DNA of 64,000 nt from Sepiola atlantica (GCA_963556195.1 OY744517.1:85126214-85190213); one strand, 5' to 3'. Shown: positions 11,489 to 22,370, counted from the first letter of the stretch. Notes: a model not told the origin generated them from the sequence alone. Translations and numbers: made by a program.

Positions 11489-11575
11489 ATTTATATAAAG
11501 TTAGATTAAGATTTTTAGAGTAATTATATGTACATCATTATTACTCTAAAAATCTTAATCTAACTTTATATAAAT
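11489..11575. repeat. Perfect 36-bp inverted repeat
   Basis: 11489-11524 (ATTTATATAAAGTTAGATTA...) and 11540-11575 (...TAATCTAACTTTATATAAAT) are exact reverse complements with a 15-base loop. This could be a MITE end or a cruciform. Confidence 0.95.
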
Positions 11576-11579
11576 ACTT

Positions 11580-12055
11580 AATATCATTAAGAAGGTAGTA
11601 GATGTGGTTTGTAAATGGGGGAAAGAAGAAAAAGAGGACTCATATTTTCAGAATAACTTGGGGAGTTATACAACACGGGATTTGAAAGTAAACCTTTTTT
11701 TATAGCTTACCAATCTTCATGTAGAAAAATCCAAAGCATAATGAATCTCAATATTTTCTCAGAAAGTATGACACCGGATGTTAGATGTGTCCACCACATC
11801 ACCTCAAAGTTGTTTGTTAGACATTAACATGAAAGCGGTATATTTTGTAATCTTCCTTTTTCTTTGCAGTATTAAACATTTTTTGAAATAAGTAACTTAC
11901 TAGTCTATTAAAAATGCCCGGTCGACTGTTCAATTATTCATTAAATTTCTACTAGCATTTAGTCAACTTACAACACACTAATGCAAATGATCATTTAAAA
12001 AAAGATAGAAATACATCTTTAGTTCGCTCACTATTTTCAATCAATTACATTTTGA
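11580..12055. other. No gene recognised
   Basis: AT-rich sequence without a recognised feature, leading into the LINE relic. Confidence 0.5.
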
Positions 12056-12166
12056 AAAATATATTTGCTCTAGTGCTTGATATATCTAAAGTCTTTGACA
12101 AGGTCTGGCGTGAAAGTCTTCTTATGAAAATTAATTTGTATAGTATTACTGGAACAATATTTAATA

Positions 12167-13270
12167 CTAGCTGGGCCCGTCCCCCGGCATTGCACGGTAG
12201 AAATAAAAAAAGAATTAATTAAAATTTATCAACATCCGACCGAACGCAAATAGGTCACATCGGAATGATATTCACAATAGTTAAAGTACTACATATTTTA
12301 CTGATTTTTTTCCAAATGACTACATAATAACGTTAATTTAAAAAAAATCGGCACAGTTCCCTTCCCTCATAGGCAGAAGTTTAACAATGTAGGAAACAAT
12401 TGTGTGAGACGACTGGGATCGAACAATAAACACCTTGATCTTGGACCTACGCTGCTAACCTTTAGGCCACAGAAGCGAGTATAAAATCTACAAAACAATA
12501 GGCCATTTAAACGAAGCCCGTCAGTAGCTAGCATATGTGTCATCGTATGATCCCTCATAAGGCGACCGAATGTAGGGTCCACTAGTCACAGGTTTTGGTT
12601 CATTTCTATACGAAAAAATCGATGTTTTTTTTCCAATTTTTGGATATTATGCGTGTGAAAGGGGTAGGAATCAGACAATGTACACTTTATGGGATGTCGT
12701 GTATCTTGACGTATAGTGACTTAATTCGGAAGTCTAGTCGTTGAAGAAATTGTAGCCGCCATGTTGAATGAAGAAATACTACAAAGAACTATTTTCGTTA
12801 ATTGCATTCGCTAAAAACCGGAATGACTATAAATGTATACGTAACAAGTAGAAATAACATAATCCGATATTCTCGAAATTCAGCGGAATTAGCGGGAGAA
12901 TACATTAAATATGTGCGTAATGTTTTGTATTATGTAGTAAATTAATTGCAGACAAATAGGAAAAAATAACGGCCAATTTTTTAAAAAGTAGACGTTGTTT
13001 ATTAATTGCCGGTGTCGCTAGGGAGAGGGTTAGGCCGGAAACGTTTTTCCTACTACCCATATAGAGTATGTTTTGAGGAGAGCGAAAGATGGTGGGCCAA
13101 AAGTAATATTTAGTGTTAGCTGGAGAAAACTAATAACAAAATTTACTAAAACATGCTCGAGTGAATAAGCATAATATAGTGGTGAGTTTAGTAGCCTGTG
13201 ATGCATGTGATTATTTTCCTATTCTTCAAGAAGGTACAGGGAAAGAATCGGCTTAACTTTATATATTAGA
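12167..13270 (-). mobile_element. Non-autonomous Helitron inserted in a LINE
   Basis: On minus the element starts TCTAATATATAAAGTTAAGC and ends CGGGCCCAGCTAG, preceded by a CCGTGCAATGCCGGGGGACGGG hairpin-like region. The TC start, 3' hairpin and CTAG end are Helitron hallmarks. The host base before it on minus is A and after it is T, giving insertion between A and T without duplication. Joining the flanks restores TTTAATATAATTAGATCC, matching CTTAATATAATTAGATCC in the paralogous LINE at about 46358, so the empty site is directly visible. No Rep/helicase frame was seen, hence non-autonomous. Confidence 0.92.
12405..12477 (-). repeat. tRNA-like SINE head inside the Helitron
   Basis: Minus strand shows an A-box-like TGGCCTAAAGGTTAGCAGCG and a B-box-like GTTCGATCCCAG about 40 bases on. 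The stretch is similar to 60397-60460 (shared TCCAAGA, GTTCGATCCCAGT, GTCT). It is not a functional tRNA: no clean cloverleaf or acceptor stem was found. It is probably a captured SINE fragment. Confidence 0.55.
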
Positions 13271-14310
13271 TAATTAGATCCTTCCTAGCCGAAAGAAAGA
13301 TGTAGGTCTTCGATGGCCGTACATCCAAAAACATGACATTAATGCGGGTGTATCCCAGGGGTTGATCCTTGGAACTTTATTGTTCCAGATTTTCATAAGC
13401 GACCTCTTTAATAAAATTGTGTCAGAGATAAGTATATTTACTGATGACACCACGCTCTATTCTCGACATGGTAAAACGAACGCCCACATATCCAAGGCAA
13501 TTGCTTAATCCTTAGAAATTTACTTCTAGTTGAATGGGGGCATTTAATGCTACTAAGACAAAGCTCCTTTCCTTTAACAATTATAAGAACCTTCTTTTCA
13601 ACCACCGATGGCCATGGCTAATAGCACCCTACCCGAGAGTGAAACATTCAAACGCCTCGGCCTAACATTCATGGCATGAATTAAAACAAATACATTGAAG
13701 ATACTGTCAAGGCTGCTGTAAGGTAAGTGAGATCCCTCTACCATGCTAAAACTTCTCATACATACCAGCATCCTAAATCTCTACAAAGCCACTATTCTCC
13801 CATGCATGGAGTATTGTTGTCACATCTGGGCTGGTGCATAAACCACTAGTCTCTCCCTCCTAGACAGGATCCAAAAAAAGAGTCTCTAAACTAATAGGTC
13901 AACCAAGATTCAGTCTCTGTCCCATAAATGCAATGTTGCATCCCTGTGCTTGTTTTACAAGCACGTCAATGGAATGTGCTCTGACGAACTTGTTGCTCTG
14001 GTGCCCACTCGATGTAAATACACCATGACAATCAGCTAAATCCCATCCCTTCACTATGGTCCTCATATGCCGTAGGGCTTTCTTCTTCAATATCTTTTTT
14101 TTATCAAATTGCAAGCCTATAGAATTCCTTCCCTGCTCTCTGTTTCCCTGACTGTACTAACATGCAGAAATTTAAATGTAATGTCAACAAATATCTTGCT
14201 GCCTGCACACCTCCCCACTTAGGGTGCCCCCGATAAATCTGGCCACTAATTCTCAGTAGCCCCTTATGTCTCAGTGGCAATGTGCATTGTTTGAGGTGAT
14301 TTAAAGTAAT

Positions 14311-14912
14311 ATATATATGTGCAATTCCTATATAATTTTATTGCTAGCTACCATATTTCAGAATGGTTCTTGGGTGTAGTGTTTAGATAGTATTATTATT
14401 ATTTTTTTAAAATTGTTTTTTATTATTATTGTTATAATTAATGTTATTTGATATGCAAATTACCATATCATACGGTAGTCTTAAGGGTATTATGTTATTA
14501 TTATTATTTTATTATTATTATTATTTATTTATGTATATATTAGTGAAATTTTCAGCTGAATTATTTCGACACTTGATTATTGTGGAAATGGTAGTTTAAT
14601 CAGTACCATTGGAGAGCCATGAATATTACAACTGTCCTGTTTTTAAATCTCCGAAACAGTTACATCGTAAACAGCTGATGATCCCCGTGTTAATATTAGA
14701 CGCGTAAGGTCTCCTGTTTTTGTTTTACTGTTAGATACTTAACCCCCCTTCATTTCTTTTTTTATTTTATTTACTTATATTTTTTTAATTTATTTATGAA
14801 TTTCCCAACGAATGTTAAGTCTGCAATATCTTGGATTTAGTTAGTTTCTCTGGGAATTTAAACTGCATTTTACTTTTTTTTTTGTTAAAATGACTCAAAG
14901 CTTCTTTAGACT

Positions 14913-14918
<6 letters not shown>
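14311..14918. other. AT-rich, no gene recognised
   Basis: T-rich sequence with short (ATT)n runs near 14490. Nothing codes here. Confidence 0.5.

Positions 14919-14979
<61 letters not shown>
14919..14979. repeat. (TA)n microsatellite
   Basis: Pure (AT)n of about 30 units. Others of 20-60 bases lie at 15345-15384, 15608-15656, 20704-20750, 20860-20904, 21596-21638, 22375-22434, 22877-22913, 24092-24116, 44593-44642, 44836-44881, 47960-48016, 48060-48110, 58603-58660 and 59074-59112. Confidence 0.97.
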
Positions 14980-14981
<2 letters not shown>

Positions 14982-15342
14982 GGTTTTTAATCTGATTTCT
15001 TTTTAACTTGTCGATGGTTCATAAAGTAGACCCAACAGATTTCTTAAACTACTGCGAACCAGCGCATATGCTACTACACTGACTTAAAAAAAACAAACAC
15101 TTCCACTAACATCAGGACATTCGTGATCTCAAGCCAGCTTTGCCCATCTGGATCTGAGCAATGAAAAAGAAGAAAAAACAAATTACTTAAACCGCTGAAG
15201 ATAGCATGTGTATGTAGAAATATTTGATAAAATATTTTTTTAAATGTTTTATTTATTAAAAATTCTTGCATCGTTTATCTGGTTTTTAATCTGATTGCTT
15301 TTGAACTTGTCAATGCTTCATAAAGTAGTCCCCAGCGGATTT

Positions 15343-15387
<45 letters not shown>

Positions 15388-15604
15388 GCATATAATAGTC
15401 TTAGAAATGTTTCACCCTTTAAGACTATATCGAAAAAAACAAAAAAACTTTTAGTCGCAAGTGCTTCGTGGGGAAATTCCGTTGCTTGTAAGTCAATTAA
15501 TCTCTTGTAATCACTGTATTAGTTAGCTTTTAAGAATTTACGATAGTCTTACTATTTTTGTAAAGATCATCAGTTGTTTACCATGAAAAATTGTTTTGGG
15601 GATT

Positions 15605-15607
<3 letters not shown>
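14980..15607. other. Unassigned, contains a second (TA)n at 15345-15384
   Basis: TGGTTTTTAATCTGATT followed by CTTGTC, ATG(C/G)TTCATAAAGTAG and CCCA(A/G)C occurs at about 14981 and again at about 15281, so the stretch contains a diverged ~300-base direct repeat ending in a (TA)n. No gene was seen. Confidence 0.5.
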
Positions 15608-15656
<49 letters not shown>

Positions 15657-15662
<6 letters not shown>

Positions 15663-15931
15663 GAAACTAAAAGTATACTTTTAGAGGATAGGACCTATAG
15701 TGAAATAGTTTTAGCTCAATATACGAGATAGAGCAATTATAAAGATAAATGAAAGAAGAAAGATAAAGATGTACGAATGACAAATCTATTTCAACTTGCA
15801 TTGTTCAATGCAAGCTGTACTCGGTAAAAACATGTTTATTTTTCTTTCCTTAAGCCAAGGCTTTTCAAAGATTAAAATCTTATCATCAGAGGAATTACCT
15901 AGATGGAAAAGGAGAGAAAAATAAACATGTT

Positions 15932-15935
<4 letters not shown>
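15657..15935 (-). repeat. (TA)n-flanked repeat with hammerhead ribozyme, copy 1
   Basis: This ~275-base unit sits between two (TA)n tracts and is closely similar to 48155-48400 (shared CTAAAAGTATACTTTTAGAG, CTCAATATACGAGATAGAGC, CAAATCTATTTCAACTT). AACATGTTTATTTTTCTTT at 15829-15847 mirrors AGAGAAAAATAAACATGTT at 15913-15931, which closes a long outer stem around the ribozyme on the minus strand. The arrangement resembles terminal repeats of Penelope-like elements, known to carry hammerheads. No protein-coding part remains. Confidence 0.8.
15846..15894 (-). ncRNA. Type I hammerhead ribozyme motif
   Basis: Reading minus 5' to 3': stem I strand TTCCT, box CTGATGA, stem II AAGAT-TTTA-ATCTT, box GAAA, stem III AAGCC-TT-GGCTT, cleavage triplet TTA, then stem I partner AGGAA. 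All three stems pair without mismatch, both core boxes are intact, and a further 17-19-bp outer helix extends stem I. The predicted cut lies between 15851 and 15850. The 2-base stem III loop is tight and may favour dimer cleavage. Activity is inferred. Confidence 0.8.
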
Positions 15936-15967
<32 letters not shown>

Positions 15968-16194
15968 ATTATATATACATATATATATATGTATATATAT
16001 ATGTATATTCGGACTACTATTCTCATTGTATTTGCCATTTTTACAATGTTTTAGCCAATATAACCTCTGACCTTATTCAGGTGCATCTTATGTTGAACTC
16101 TAAAAGCTATGTCGGCCGGAACCTTGTGAAAATAACAACCACAATGATAATAATAGTAAAAATAATACAATTTATTAATCCTTGACGCAAATAC
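15936..16194. other. (TA)n remnants and unique AT-rich sequence
   Basis: Interrupted TA/CATA repeats to about 16008, then sequence with no recognised gene. Confidence 0.6.
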
Positions 16195-16452
16195 ACTAGA
16201 CCAACTCGACAATCAGCTAAATCCCATCCATTCACTGTGGAGGTCCCCAGATGCAGGAGGGCCTTCTACTCCAATAGCTTCTTTCCTCGTGCTCCCTGTT
16301 TCCCCGACGTTACCGACACGCAGATGTTTAAAACTAATGTAAACAGACATCTCGCTACACTGCTCCCAACTTGGGGTGACACATAAAACCTACACCCTAA
16401 TTCTCAGTAATTCCTTATGTCTACAGTGGCGGCCTACCTTGTTCGGGGTGAA
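16195..16452 (+). pseudogene. LINE 3' end fragment
   Basis: Matches the tail of the LINE at 44882-47440: ACTCGACAATCAGCTAAATC, CAATAGCTTCTTTCCTCGTG, the CCCTGTTTCCCCGAC region, then the 3' UTR AGTGGCGGCCTACCTTGTTC and GGGGTGAAAAAAA. It corresponds to the last ~45 codons plus UTR. A short deletion after the CGTG block removes part of the LWNSLP-coding stretch. Confidence 0.9.
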
Positions 16453-16875
16453 AAAAAAATTAATTCTTAAATTTTTCATATTGTCCATCGTTCATGGTTA
16501 TCAATATTTTCAGCTGATAAAGAAGACAACAAGATGGCGATGAGACCTGGTTCACACGTGGAAATGCAGAATTAAGCCACTTTTTAGAATCTCTTCGAAA
16601 CAATTACTTTGTGATCATTTGTCTCTGATTTGTTTGGGATGAGGACTTATCATTTGCAATATTTTTACTTTAGATAAAATGAAATCTAAATAACAAAAGA
16701 ATATTCATGTCACACATGATTGATTATGCCACGTTATGCACATATTCCTTAATTCAAACATTAACATAAAAATTCATTTGTTCATCACATTTAAGTATGT
16801 AAAAAACATCCATCTACACAAATAGTTAACAAAAATTATATTCAAATACGGAACAACATTAGCACCAATAAACAA

Positions 16876-16925
16876 TACAACTGAAGAAGGCCAGAGAGCA
16901 TATTAACCGAAATGCACTATAAACG
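16876..16925 (+). ncRNA. Hammerhead-like motif
   Basis: CTGAAGA (position 7 of the hammerhead core tolerates any base) is followed by AGGCCAGAGAGCA, a short loop and GAAATGC. It is related to 25045-25098 on the opposite strand, which shares CTGAAGAAGGCCAGAGAGCA. Stems I and III are weak, so it is probably a relic. Confidence 0.4.
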
Positions 16926-17104
16926 ATTGAATGCGGAGCACTCCTATGTTATTTTTCACTATGCTTATAGCACTATATTCGTCCCTTATATAGTCGGAAG
17001 AAACTGAAAATTTTGAAAACTCTCTGAATTAGTGTCTTATATCTATGATTTAAATTTCATTTTTAATTATACAGCCTCTATGAGCCATGCTTCCTCCCCA
17101 CCCC

Positions 17105-17552
17105 CAAAAAACTTCCTTTCACTAACGTAAAAGAAAAAAAACAGAAAAAACATTACAAAACATTGTGCAAAGAAAAAATAAAACTTTGCAAAAAAACTTC
17201 CTTTCACTAACTTAAAAGAAAAAAACAGAAAAAATATTACCCTCTTTTGTGCAAAGAAAAAAATAAAACTTTGCAAAAAACACTTCCTTTCACTAACATA
17301 AAAGAAAAAAAGCAGAAAAAATATTACCCTCTTTTGTGCAAAGAAAAAAATAAAACTTTACAAAAAAACTTTCTTTCACTAACCTAAAAGAAAAAATAAC
17401 AGGAAAAACATTACTCTCTTTTGTACAAAGAAAAAAATAAAACTTTGCAAAAAAACTTCCTTTCACTAACCTAAAAGAAAAAAAACAGAAAAAACATTAC
17501 CCTCTTTTGTGCAAAGAAAAAATAAAACTTTGCAAAAAACACTTCTTTTTTA
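17105..17552. repeat. 86-bp tandem repeat, about 5 copies
   Basis: CTTCCTTTCACTAA starts recur at 17112, 17197, 17283, 17369, 17456 and (truncated) 17542. Each unit also carries AACATTACCCTCTTTTGTGC and AAATAAAACTTTGC. It is strongly purine-biased on +. Minus open frames rich in F, L and K derive from the repeat. Confidence 0.95.
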
Positions 17553-18117
17553 TATCCAAATAACCAAAAATAAAAAAACAAGAACAAAAATAAAATACAC
17601 TTAAAGACAAGAATGCAAACGAATCCCCTCCACCCCCACCCCCACCTCCACCCCCAAAAAATATAATCTTTAACCCACACTTCGAGTGGCCTGTGAGCAT
17701 AGATAAGTGGTAACTCGTTTGTAAAACAACAAAAAAAACTCCCTGCATCTCATATAAAATCTGCTTTCCATTAAAAAAATCGGTTACCCGTCCCTTTTTA
17801 TCGCTAACTTGTTTCATTAAAATTAAAGTTTTACAGGGGTTCTGTTCCCATAGTTCCATTAGAAGGAGTCATAGAGATTCGGCATACACAGAGGCACGTA
17901 GAGATTCGGGACATAGAGGGTAACGTAGAGATTCGGGACCACTTCCATTGTCTTCCCCGGAGAATTTGATACGTATGACTTAAATTTCATAAATTTTTAA
18001 CCACCTTAAAGATTCGAAACCACTTCCATTGTCTTCCACAGAAAATTTTATATAAGAATACACTTTTAGATTTTATATAGATTCTCTAACCTTTCTTTCT
18101 ATAGTGAATGCACAGGC
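17553..18117. other. Unassigned; short direct repeats of GAGATTCGG
   Basis: A polypyrimidine CCACCCCCACC stretch near 17630-17660 and three copies of TAGAGATTCGG(G/C) near 17870-17940. Nothing recognisable codes here. Confidence 0.45.
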
Positions 18118-18345
18118 ATTGATACGTATATCTTGTTTTTACGGAAATCGCTCCAGACAAGACATGAAGCCGCTTGATGTAAGGAGCTAAAAGAAAAAAT
18201 ACTACTTCAAGGTCAAAAACAAGCCAACGATAAGTGTTAGATGGATAGATTCCGACCCAGAAAACAGCAATTCTTCTCCCTTTGTCAGAAACATCGCTTA
18301 TGGAATGTGATGACTAAAGGCCAAAACAAGGGAAAACATATATGT
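18118..18345 (+). repeat. Dispersed repeat family A, copy 2
   Basis: Aligns with 4700-4905 and 42160-42440, with the extra left segment CAAGACATGAAGCCGCTTGA TGTAAGGAGCTAA shared only with the 42-kb copy. The right end stops earlier than in the other copies. Confidence 0.8.
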
Positions 18346-18659
18346 TAGATATATCTATCAATGTTAATGAAGGCGATAGTAAAAAAAAAAAACATGTAAG
18401 TAAAAAATAAATAATTTATATTATTTGCATGTTTTGAATAGTTCTCCTAATCTTCGTTGTTGTTCACAATCATTCAACCAATGTACCTTCTCGTTTTCTT
18501 CAGTTGCCTTTTGTCATATTTGTTAACCTTCCGGGAATTTTGAACCAAAACCTTTATTTGCAAGTAAATTGGTCTCATTTCGTTGTTCATGCCTTTTAGA
18601 TATCTCATATCACTTAATTTGTTTTTAATTTTCTCACCTCCAATCTCTGGTTTCTCCTT

Positions 18660-18895
18660 GTAACACATTCACAGCAAGAACTCGTATTTTTACCACAACT
18701 GAAAAGAACTTCCCTTCCTTCCTCCACATGCTTATTGTTAAGCATAATTTCCATGAACAGAGTTTCTTTCCAAAAATTTCCCGTCTATGGAACACATTAC
18801 AACGGAAATGCTTCTCTGTAGACTACAATATGGTCATCTTAAAATCTAATGTCAACAGATACTTGACATAAATAGTCTCCATAAGTAATTAAATC
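18660..18895 (+). pseudogene. LINE C-terminal fragment (second family)
   Basis: Conceptual reading gives ARTRIFTTTEKNFPSFLHML, then QSFFPKISRLWNTL, and ILKSNVNRYL. This is the same layout as the FFPRAAGLWNSLP ... LKLM tail of the 44.9-47.4 kb LINE but clearly diverged. A relative of its first half lies at 41040-41160. It is followed directly by an orphan minisatellite unit. Confidence 0.6.
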
Positions 18896-18908
18896 TTGTT
18901 CATTCCAT

Positions 18909-18947
18909 TCATCATTTTCAACCCTCTCATAATATTCTTCATCATTG
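18909..18947 (+). repeat. Orphan copy of the 30-bp minisatellite unit
   Basis: TCATCATTTTCAACCCTCTC followed by ATAATATTCTTCATCATT matches about 1.3 units of the array at 719-4280, lying some 14.6 kb from it and next to a LINE tail. Confidence 0.85.
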
Positions 18948-19264
18948 AACTGACAATCTATTCATCTCATTAACCTTTATCCTTGAGTAGCTTTTTGCTA
19001 TGATAAGTGATGAGTTATGAGTAAACAATATTTAGTATTTTTAACTAATTTCTTATTTGTAAGGTATAATCTGTTGACCATGCTAGCCACTCATCGTAAA
19101 ATCACATAAAATTAGTACATGACAGTGGCCTTACACCAGATCTGTAATCACAAGCAGTGGTACTTAACTCTAAATGCTGCGACTTGGGGTAGCAAGCCAG
19201 TTAAGGGCCCCGCAAAAGGGGTTTCCAGCAATGTTCGAGAAGCCTCTGAGTTTAATCTTCTGTC

Positions 19265-19340
19265 CTCTTGCTAAAATGTTACCAGGAAAATTATATACTC
19301 GCTTTTAACAGTAACAACATATTTTAAAAAAACTTTTCTC
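19265..19340 (+). repeat. Dispersed repeat, end shared with 36845-36920
   Basis: CTAAAATGTTACC, TCGCTTTTAACAGTAACAAC and ATATTTTAAAAAAA line up with CTTAAAATGTTACC, CGATTTTAACAATAACAACA and TATTAAAAAAAA at 36 kb. The class is unknown. Confidence 0.6.
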
Positions 19341-19548
19341 TGTATGTGATTTGGTCAGCATTAGTAGATGTAGAACAGTTGAGGTAGCAGTGTCAGTTGA
19401 CAGGGGGAAGGCTAAGGAAAACATGGAAGGAAGTGATAAGGATGCACTTGAGAGAAAGAGGGATAAATAAAAATCTGGCACAGATAGGTTTGTTTGGGAG
19501 TCAATTTCTAAAAGTCGTCCAACACATGCCAGCATGTAAAACCAAATA
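19341..19548. other. No gene recognised
   Basis: A moderately GC-balanced stretch with no reliable coding signal. The minus open frame through it is a continuation of the trinucleotide array. Confidence 0.4.
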
Positions 19549-19577
19549 TGATGATGCTGATGAAATGCATACATAGA

Positions 19578-19618
<41 letters not shown>

Positions 19619-19684
19619 AAATGCATATATAGATGTATGCATGTATTACACATACATAGATGATGATGATTACAATGATGATGA

Positions 19685-19739
<55 letters not shown>

Positions 19740-19818
19740 ATGCATACATAGATGTATGCAGGTATTACACATACATAGATGATGATGCTGCTGCTGCTGC
19801 TGATGATGATGATGATGC

Positions 19819-19889
<71 letters not shown>

Positions 19890-20095
19890 CATACATAGAT
19901 GTATGCAGGTATTAGACATACATAGATGACGATGATGACGATGCTGCTGCTGCTGATGATGATGCTCCTGCTGATGCTGCTGATGCTGCTGCTGCTGCTG
20001 ATGATGATGATGATGAAATGCATACATAGATGTATGCAGGTATTAGACATACACAGATGATGATGATGATGACGATGATGATGAAACTTACATTG
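19549..20095. repeat. Compound (CTG)n/(GAT)n array with a ~45-bp spacer unit
   Basis: Five blocks of CTG and GAT triplets are separated by copies of GAAATGCATACATAGATGTA TGCAGGTATTACACATACA. CTG runs reach about 8 units and GAT runs about 16. Poly-His, poly-Gln, poly-Ser and poly-Ile frames on minus are repeat artefacts. Confidence 0.95.
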
Positions 20096-20700
20096 TCCAA
20101 CTTCTACTCTTTTGAAAATCGTTATGATAAATTTGAAAACTTTCATTATTCCAAATAAAATATAGTATTTATTGAATATATGCGGACAGTCGATTTAAAA
20201 TTATGTCATTTGCTAATTATTAGTAATTAACAAAAAATTAATACATTCGTTTATTTACAAAGCCATGTCTGCTAGTATGTGGGCTCGTATCATAGATTGC
20301 ATGGGTCCATAGTGCCGACACTGCCTGTTATAGTCTCAGAAAATTGCCAGACAAAATAGAATTTTTCATTGTTAAGTGGAATTGAATCTCTTTTCTTTTA
20401 TGCCAAATAAGATAATTTCCTTTCTTCAATCTTCTTTTAGATAATTGCATGCAGAATATAAGCAGATAGAATTTTCTTTTTGCACAATAAATTCATGGTT
20501 GTTTTCCTGTCTTATTTTATGATTGCTACTCTGCAACTAAAAGTTTGCACTCACAAACCTTGCTTGGCAACAAACACTGACAGCCAATCAAAATATTATG
20601 CGCATATTTAAAGAAATTGCACAAAAATAAGAGTTTGTTTTTAATGTTCAATGAATTTACATTATACTCTATTCATTATATTTCATTTGTATACATAGTT
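20096..20700. other. AT-rich, no gene recognised
   Basis: No feature was recognised between the trinucleotide array and the (TA)n at 20704. Confidence 0.5.
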
Positions 20701-20701
20701 G

Positions 20702-20753
<52 letters not shown>

Positions 20754-20794
20754 GAACAAAGAAAATATAATGAAAGACGAATAAAAAGTGGTCT

Positions 20795-20840
20795 ACAACG
20801 TTTCAGGCCATATACAACTAAAGCAGTATATAATTCTGAA
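20795..20840 (-). ncRNA. Degenerate hammerhead-like motif between two (TA)n tracts
   Basis: Minus strand retains CTGAAACGTTGTAG, the GAAAC half of the motif, but the CTGANGA box is lost (TTTAGTTG). It is flanked by (TA)n at 20704-20750 and 20860-20904. Confidence 0.3.
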
Positions 20841-20854
20841 AATCAATTCATAGC

Positions 20855-20909
<55 letters not shown>

Positions 20910-20915
20910 TATATA

Positions 20916-21304
20916 TTCCATGAAAAATACCAGTATACTAAAATCATATGCCCTTAATAGGGTAAAGATGAAAATTCATATACACTAAATGTACAAAAGC
21001 AAGGAAATTCCCAAATTTTTACACTTTTATTGTCATTAAGGGTATGCGAGCACAACAGGGCTATGTATTTTACTGGTAGGAATTTTTTTTCAGCGCACCT
21101 CACACACTTCATCCACTCATGCATAGAGATTTATACTGTAGTGATGTGATAATGAAATGGTTTGGTTGATATGTAGTCATACCCTTAATGCCAATAAAAG
21201 TGTAAAAATTTGGGAATTCCCTTGCTTTTGTACAGTGTATATGAATTTTCATCTTAACCCTATTAAGGGCATATGATTTCAGTATACTTGTATTTTTCAT
21301 GGAA
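20916..21304. repeat. Fold-back repeat with ~130-bp arms
   Basis: Left arm 20916 to about 21050 (TTCCATGAAAAATACCAGTA..., CTTAATAGGGTAAAGATGAA) is mirrored by about 21175-21304 (CTTAACCCTATTAAGGG ... GTATTTTTCATGGAA). The spacer is about 125 bases. Arms differ by several substitutions and indels. The peptides they encode are mirror artefacts. Confidence 0.88.
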
Positions 21305-21588
21305 TGTCACTACTTTTGTAAAGGCTATGCCTCAATTTTTAAGGTTGTTTGGGATTTTCTGCAAAACTAAGGTATATGGTAAACTGAAATTAAAATGCCA
21401 TCAACTAGACCCTATAACCTCTATCTCTGCCAAAAATCAGCTGAATCCATCAAATAAGTGATGAGATACAGAGTGGCACATACGTACGTATGTACACACA
21501 GATAACATGATTTCATGATTGAACTTTCTGGATCTCTGGGTTACCTTGACTAATTATGCTGAAATTCTACACACTTATAGAACCTACA

Positions 21589-21595
<7 letters not shown>
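21305..21595. other. Unassigned
   Basis: Contains a short plus open frame with no recognised homology, and the tail CACATACGTACGTATGTACA, which often borders interspersed repeats in invertebrates. No gene is called. Confidence 0.35.
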
Positions 21596-21642
<47 letters not shown>

Positions 21643-21692
21643 TATTAAAGACAATATATGTACTACCATATATCATCAGATCCTTTTACTTT
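21596..21692 (-). repeat. (TA)n with adjoining hammerhead remnant
   Basis: (TA)n at 21596-21638. Minus strand beside it reads GGATCTGATGA then TATATGGTAGTACATATA: box CTGATGA plus a stem-II hairpin, but no GAAA follows. It is a decayed relative of the other hammerhead repeats. Confidence 0.45.
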
Positions 21693-22370
21693 GTAGTCTC
21701 CTTTGAAGATTCAGTTCAATGCTTGTCAGTTATTGATAACAGTGCAAAATATAGTTTTATTATTAAATTATTATTCAATAGTTGATTGAATTAACGGTTG
21801 TCACAATGAGACTAGCTCTATAATGATCTACTTAAATGAGTTTCACACCCTAACGACCTAAATAAACATTGATGTAACTTTAGTAAAAAATAAATTATCT
21901 TCAAATAAACTGGAACTTTATAAATAAATTATACTACATATTAAATATTTTAGGAAATATTACTGAATTAAAATTTTAAAATTGTTTGCATTAATTTTTA
22001 GGAGATACTAGCTTTGAACGAAAAAATTCAAAATGGCGGATTAGTTGGATCTCACACGTGTGAGTGTTTGCTCTAAATTTTTTATTTGTTTTTTTGTTTG
22101 TTTTCACCCTAAAATGAAACTGATGTATAGTGTGGGTGTTTTCAAGACACTCTAATCTAAGAACTCTTTTATTATTTATGAACTTTTTCTGATCATTTTG
22201 TAGTGTTGCAGAGATGATATTAACATACAAATGTTGTTTGGCACAAGACAAATGAAACGGACCGTTAAATATATCTCACAGAAATTTCTAATTTTTGGAA
22301 ATGTGAAAAAATAATAATAAAAATAAAAGTAATAAAATAAACCATGGTTATTGGAATATAATAAAAACTG

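Larger units (their letters stand above)
12056..14310 (+). pseudogene. Decayed LINE reverse transcriptase, split by a Helitron
   Basis: The left part (12056-12166) encodes a VLDISKVFDKVWRESLLMKI-like motif-A region. The right part (13271-14310) resumes with IRSFLAERK..., a degenerate motif B (GVSQGLILGT), motif C FTDDTTLYS, the tail PCMEYCCHIWAG and the 3' UTR ending TGTTTGAGGTGA. Order and wording match the better copy at 44882-47440. Frameshifts and stops are frequent (motif C first residues FTDD, not FADD). The two parts are separated exactly by the 1,104-bp Helitron at 12167-13270. The 3' end abuts a short (TA)n near 14312. Confidence 0.9.

Noticed and set aside
19305..20146. Poly-His/Gln/Ser/Ile frames up to 240 codons
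   Set aside because: They translate the CTG/GAT array in different frames and continue into unrelated flank.
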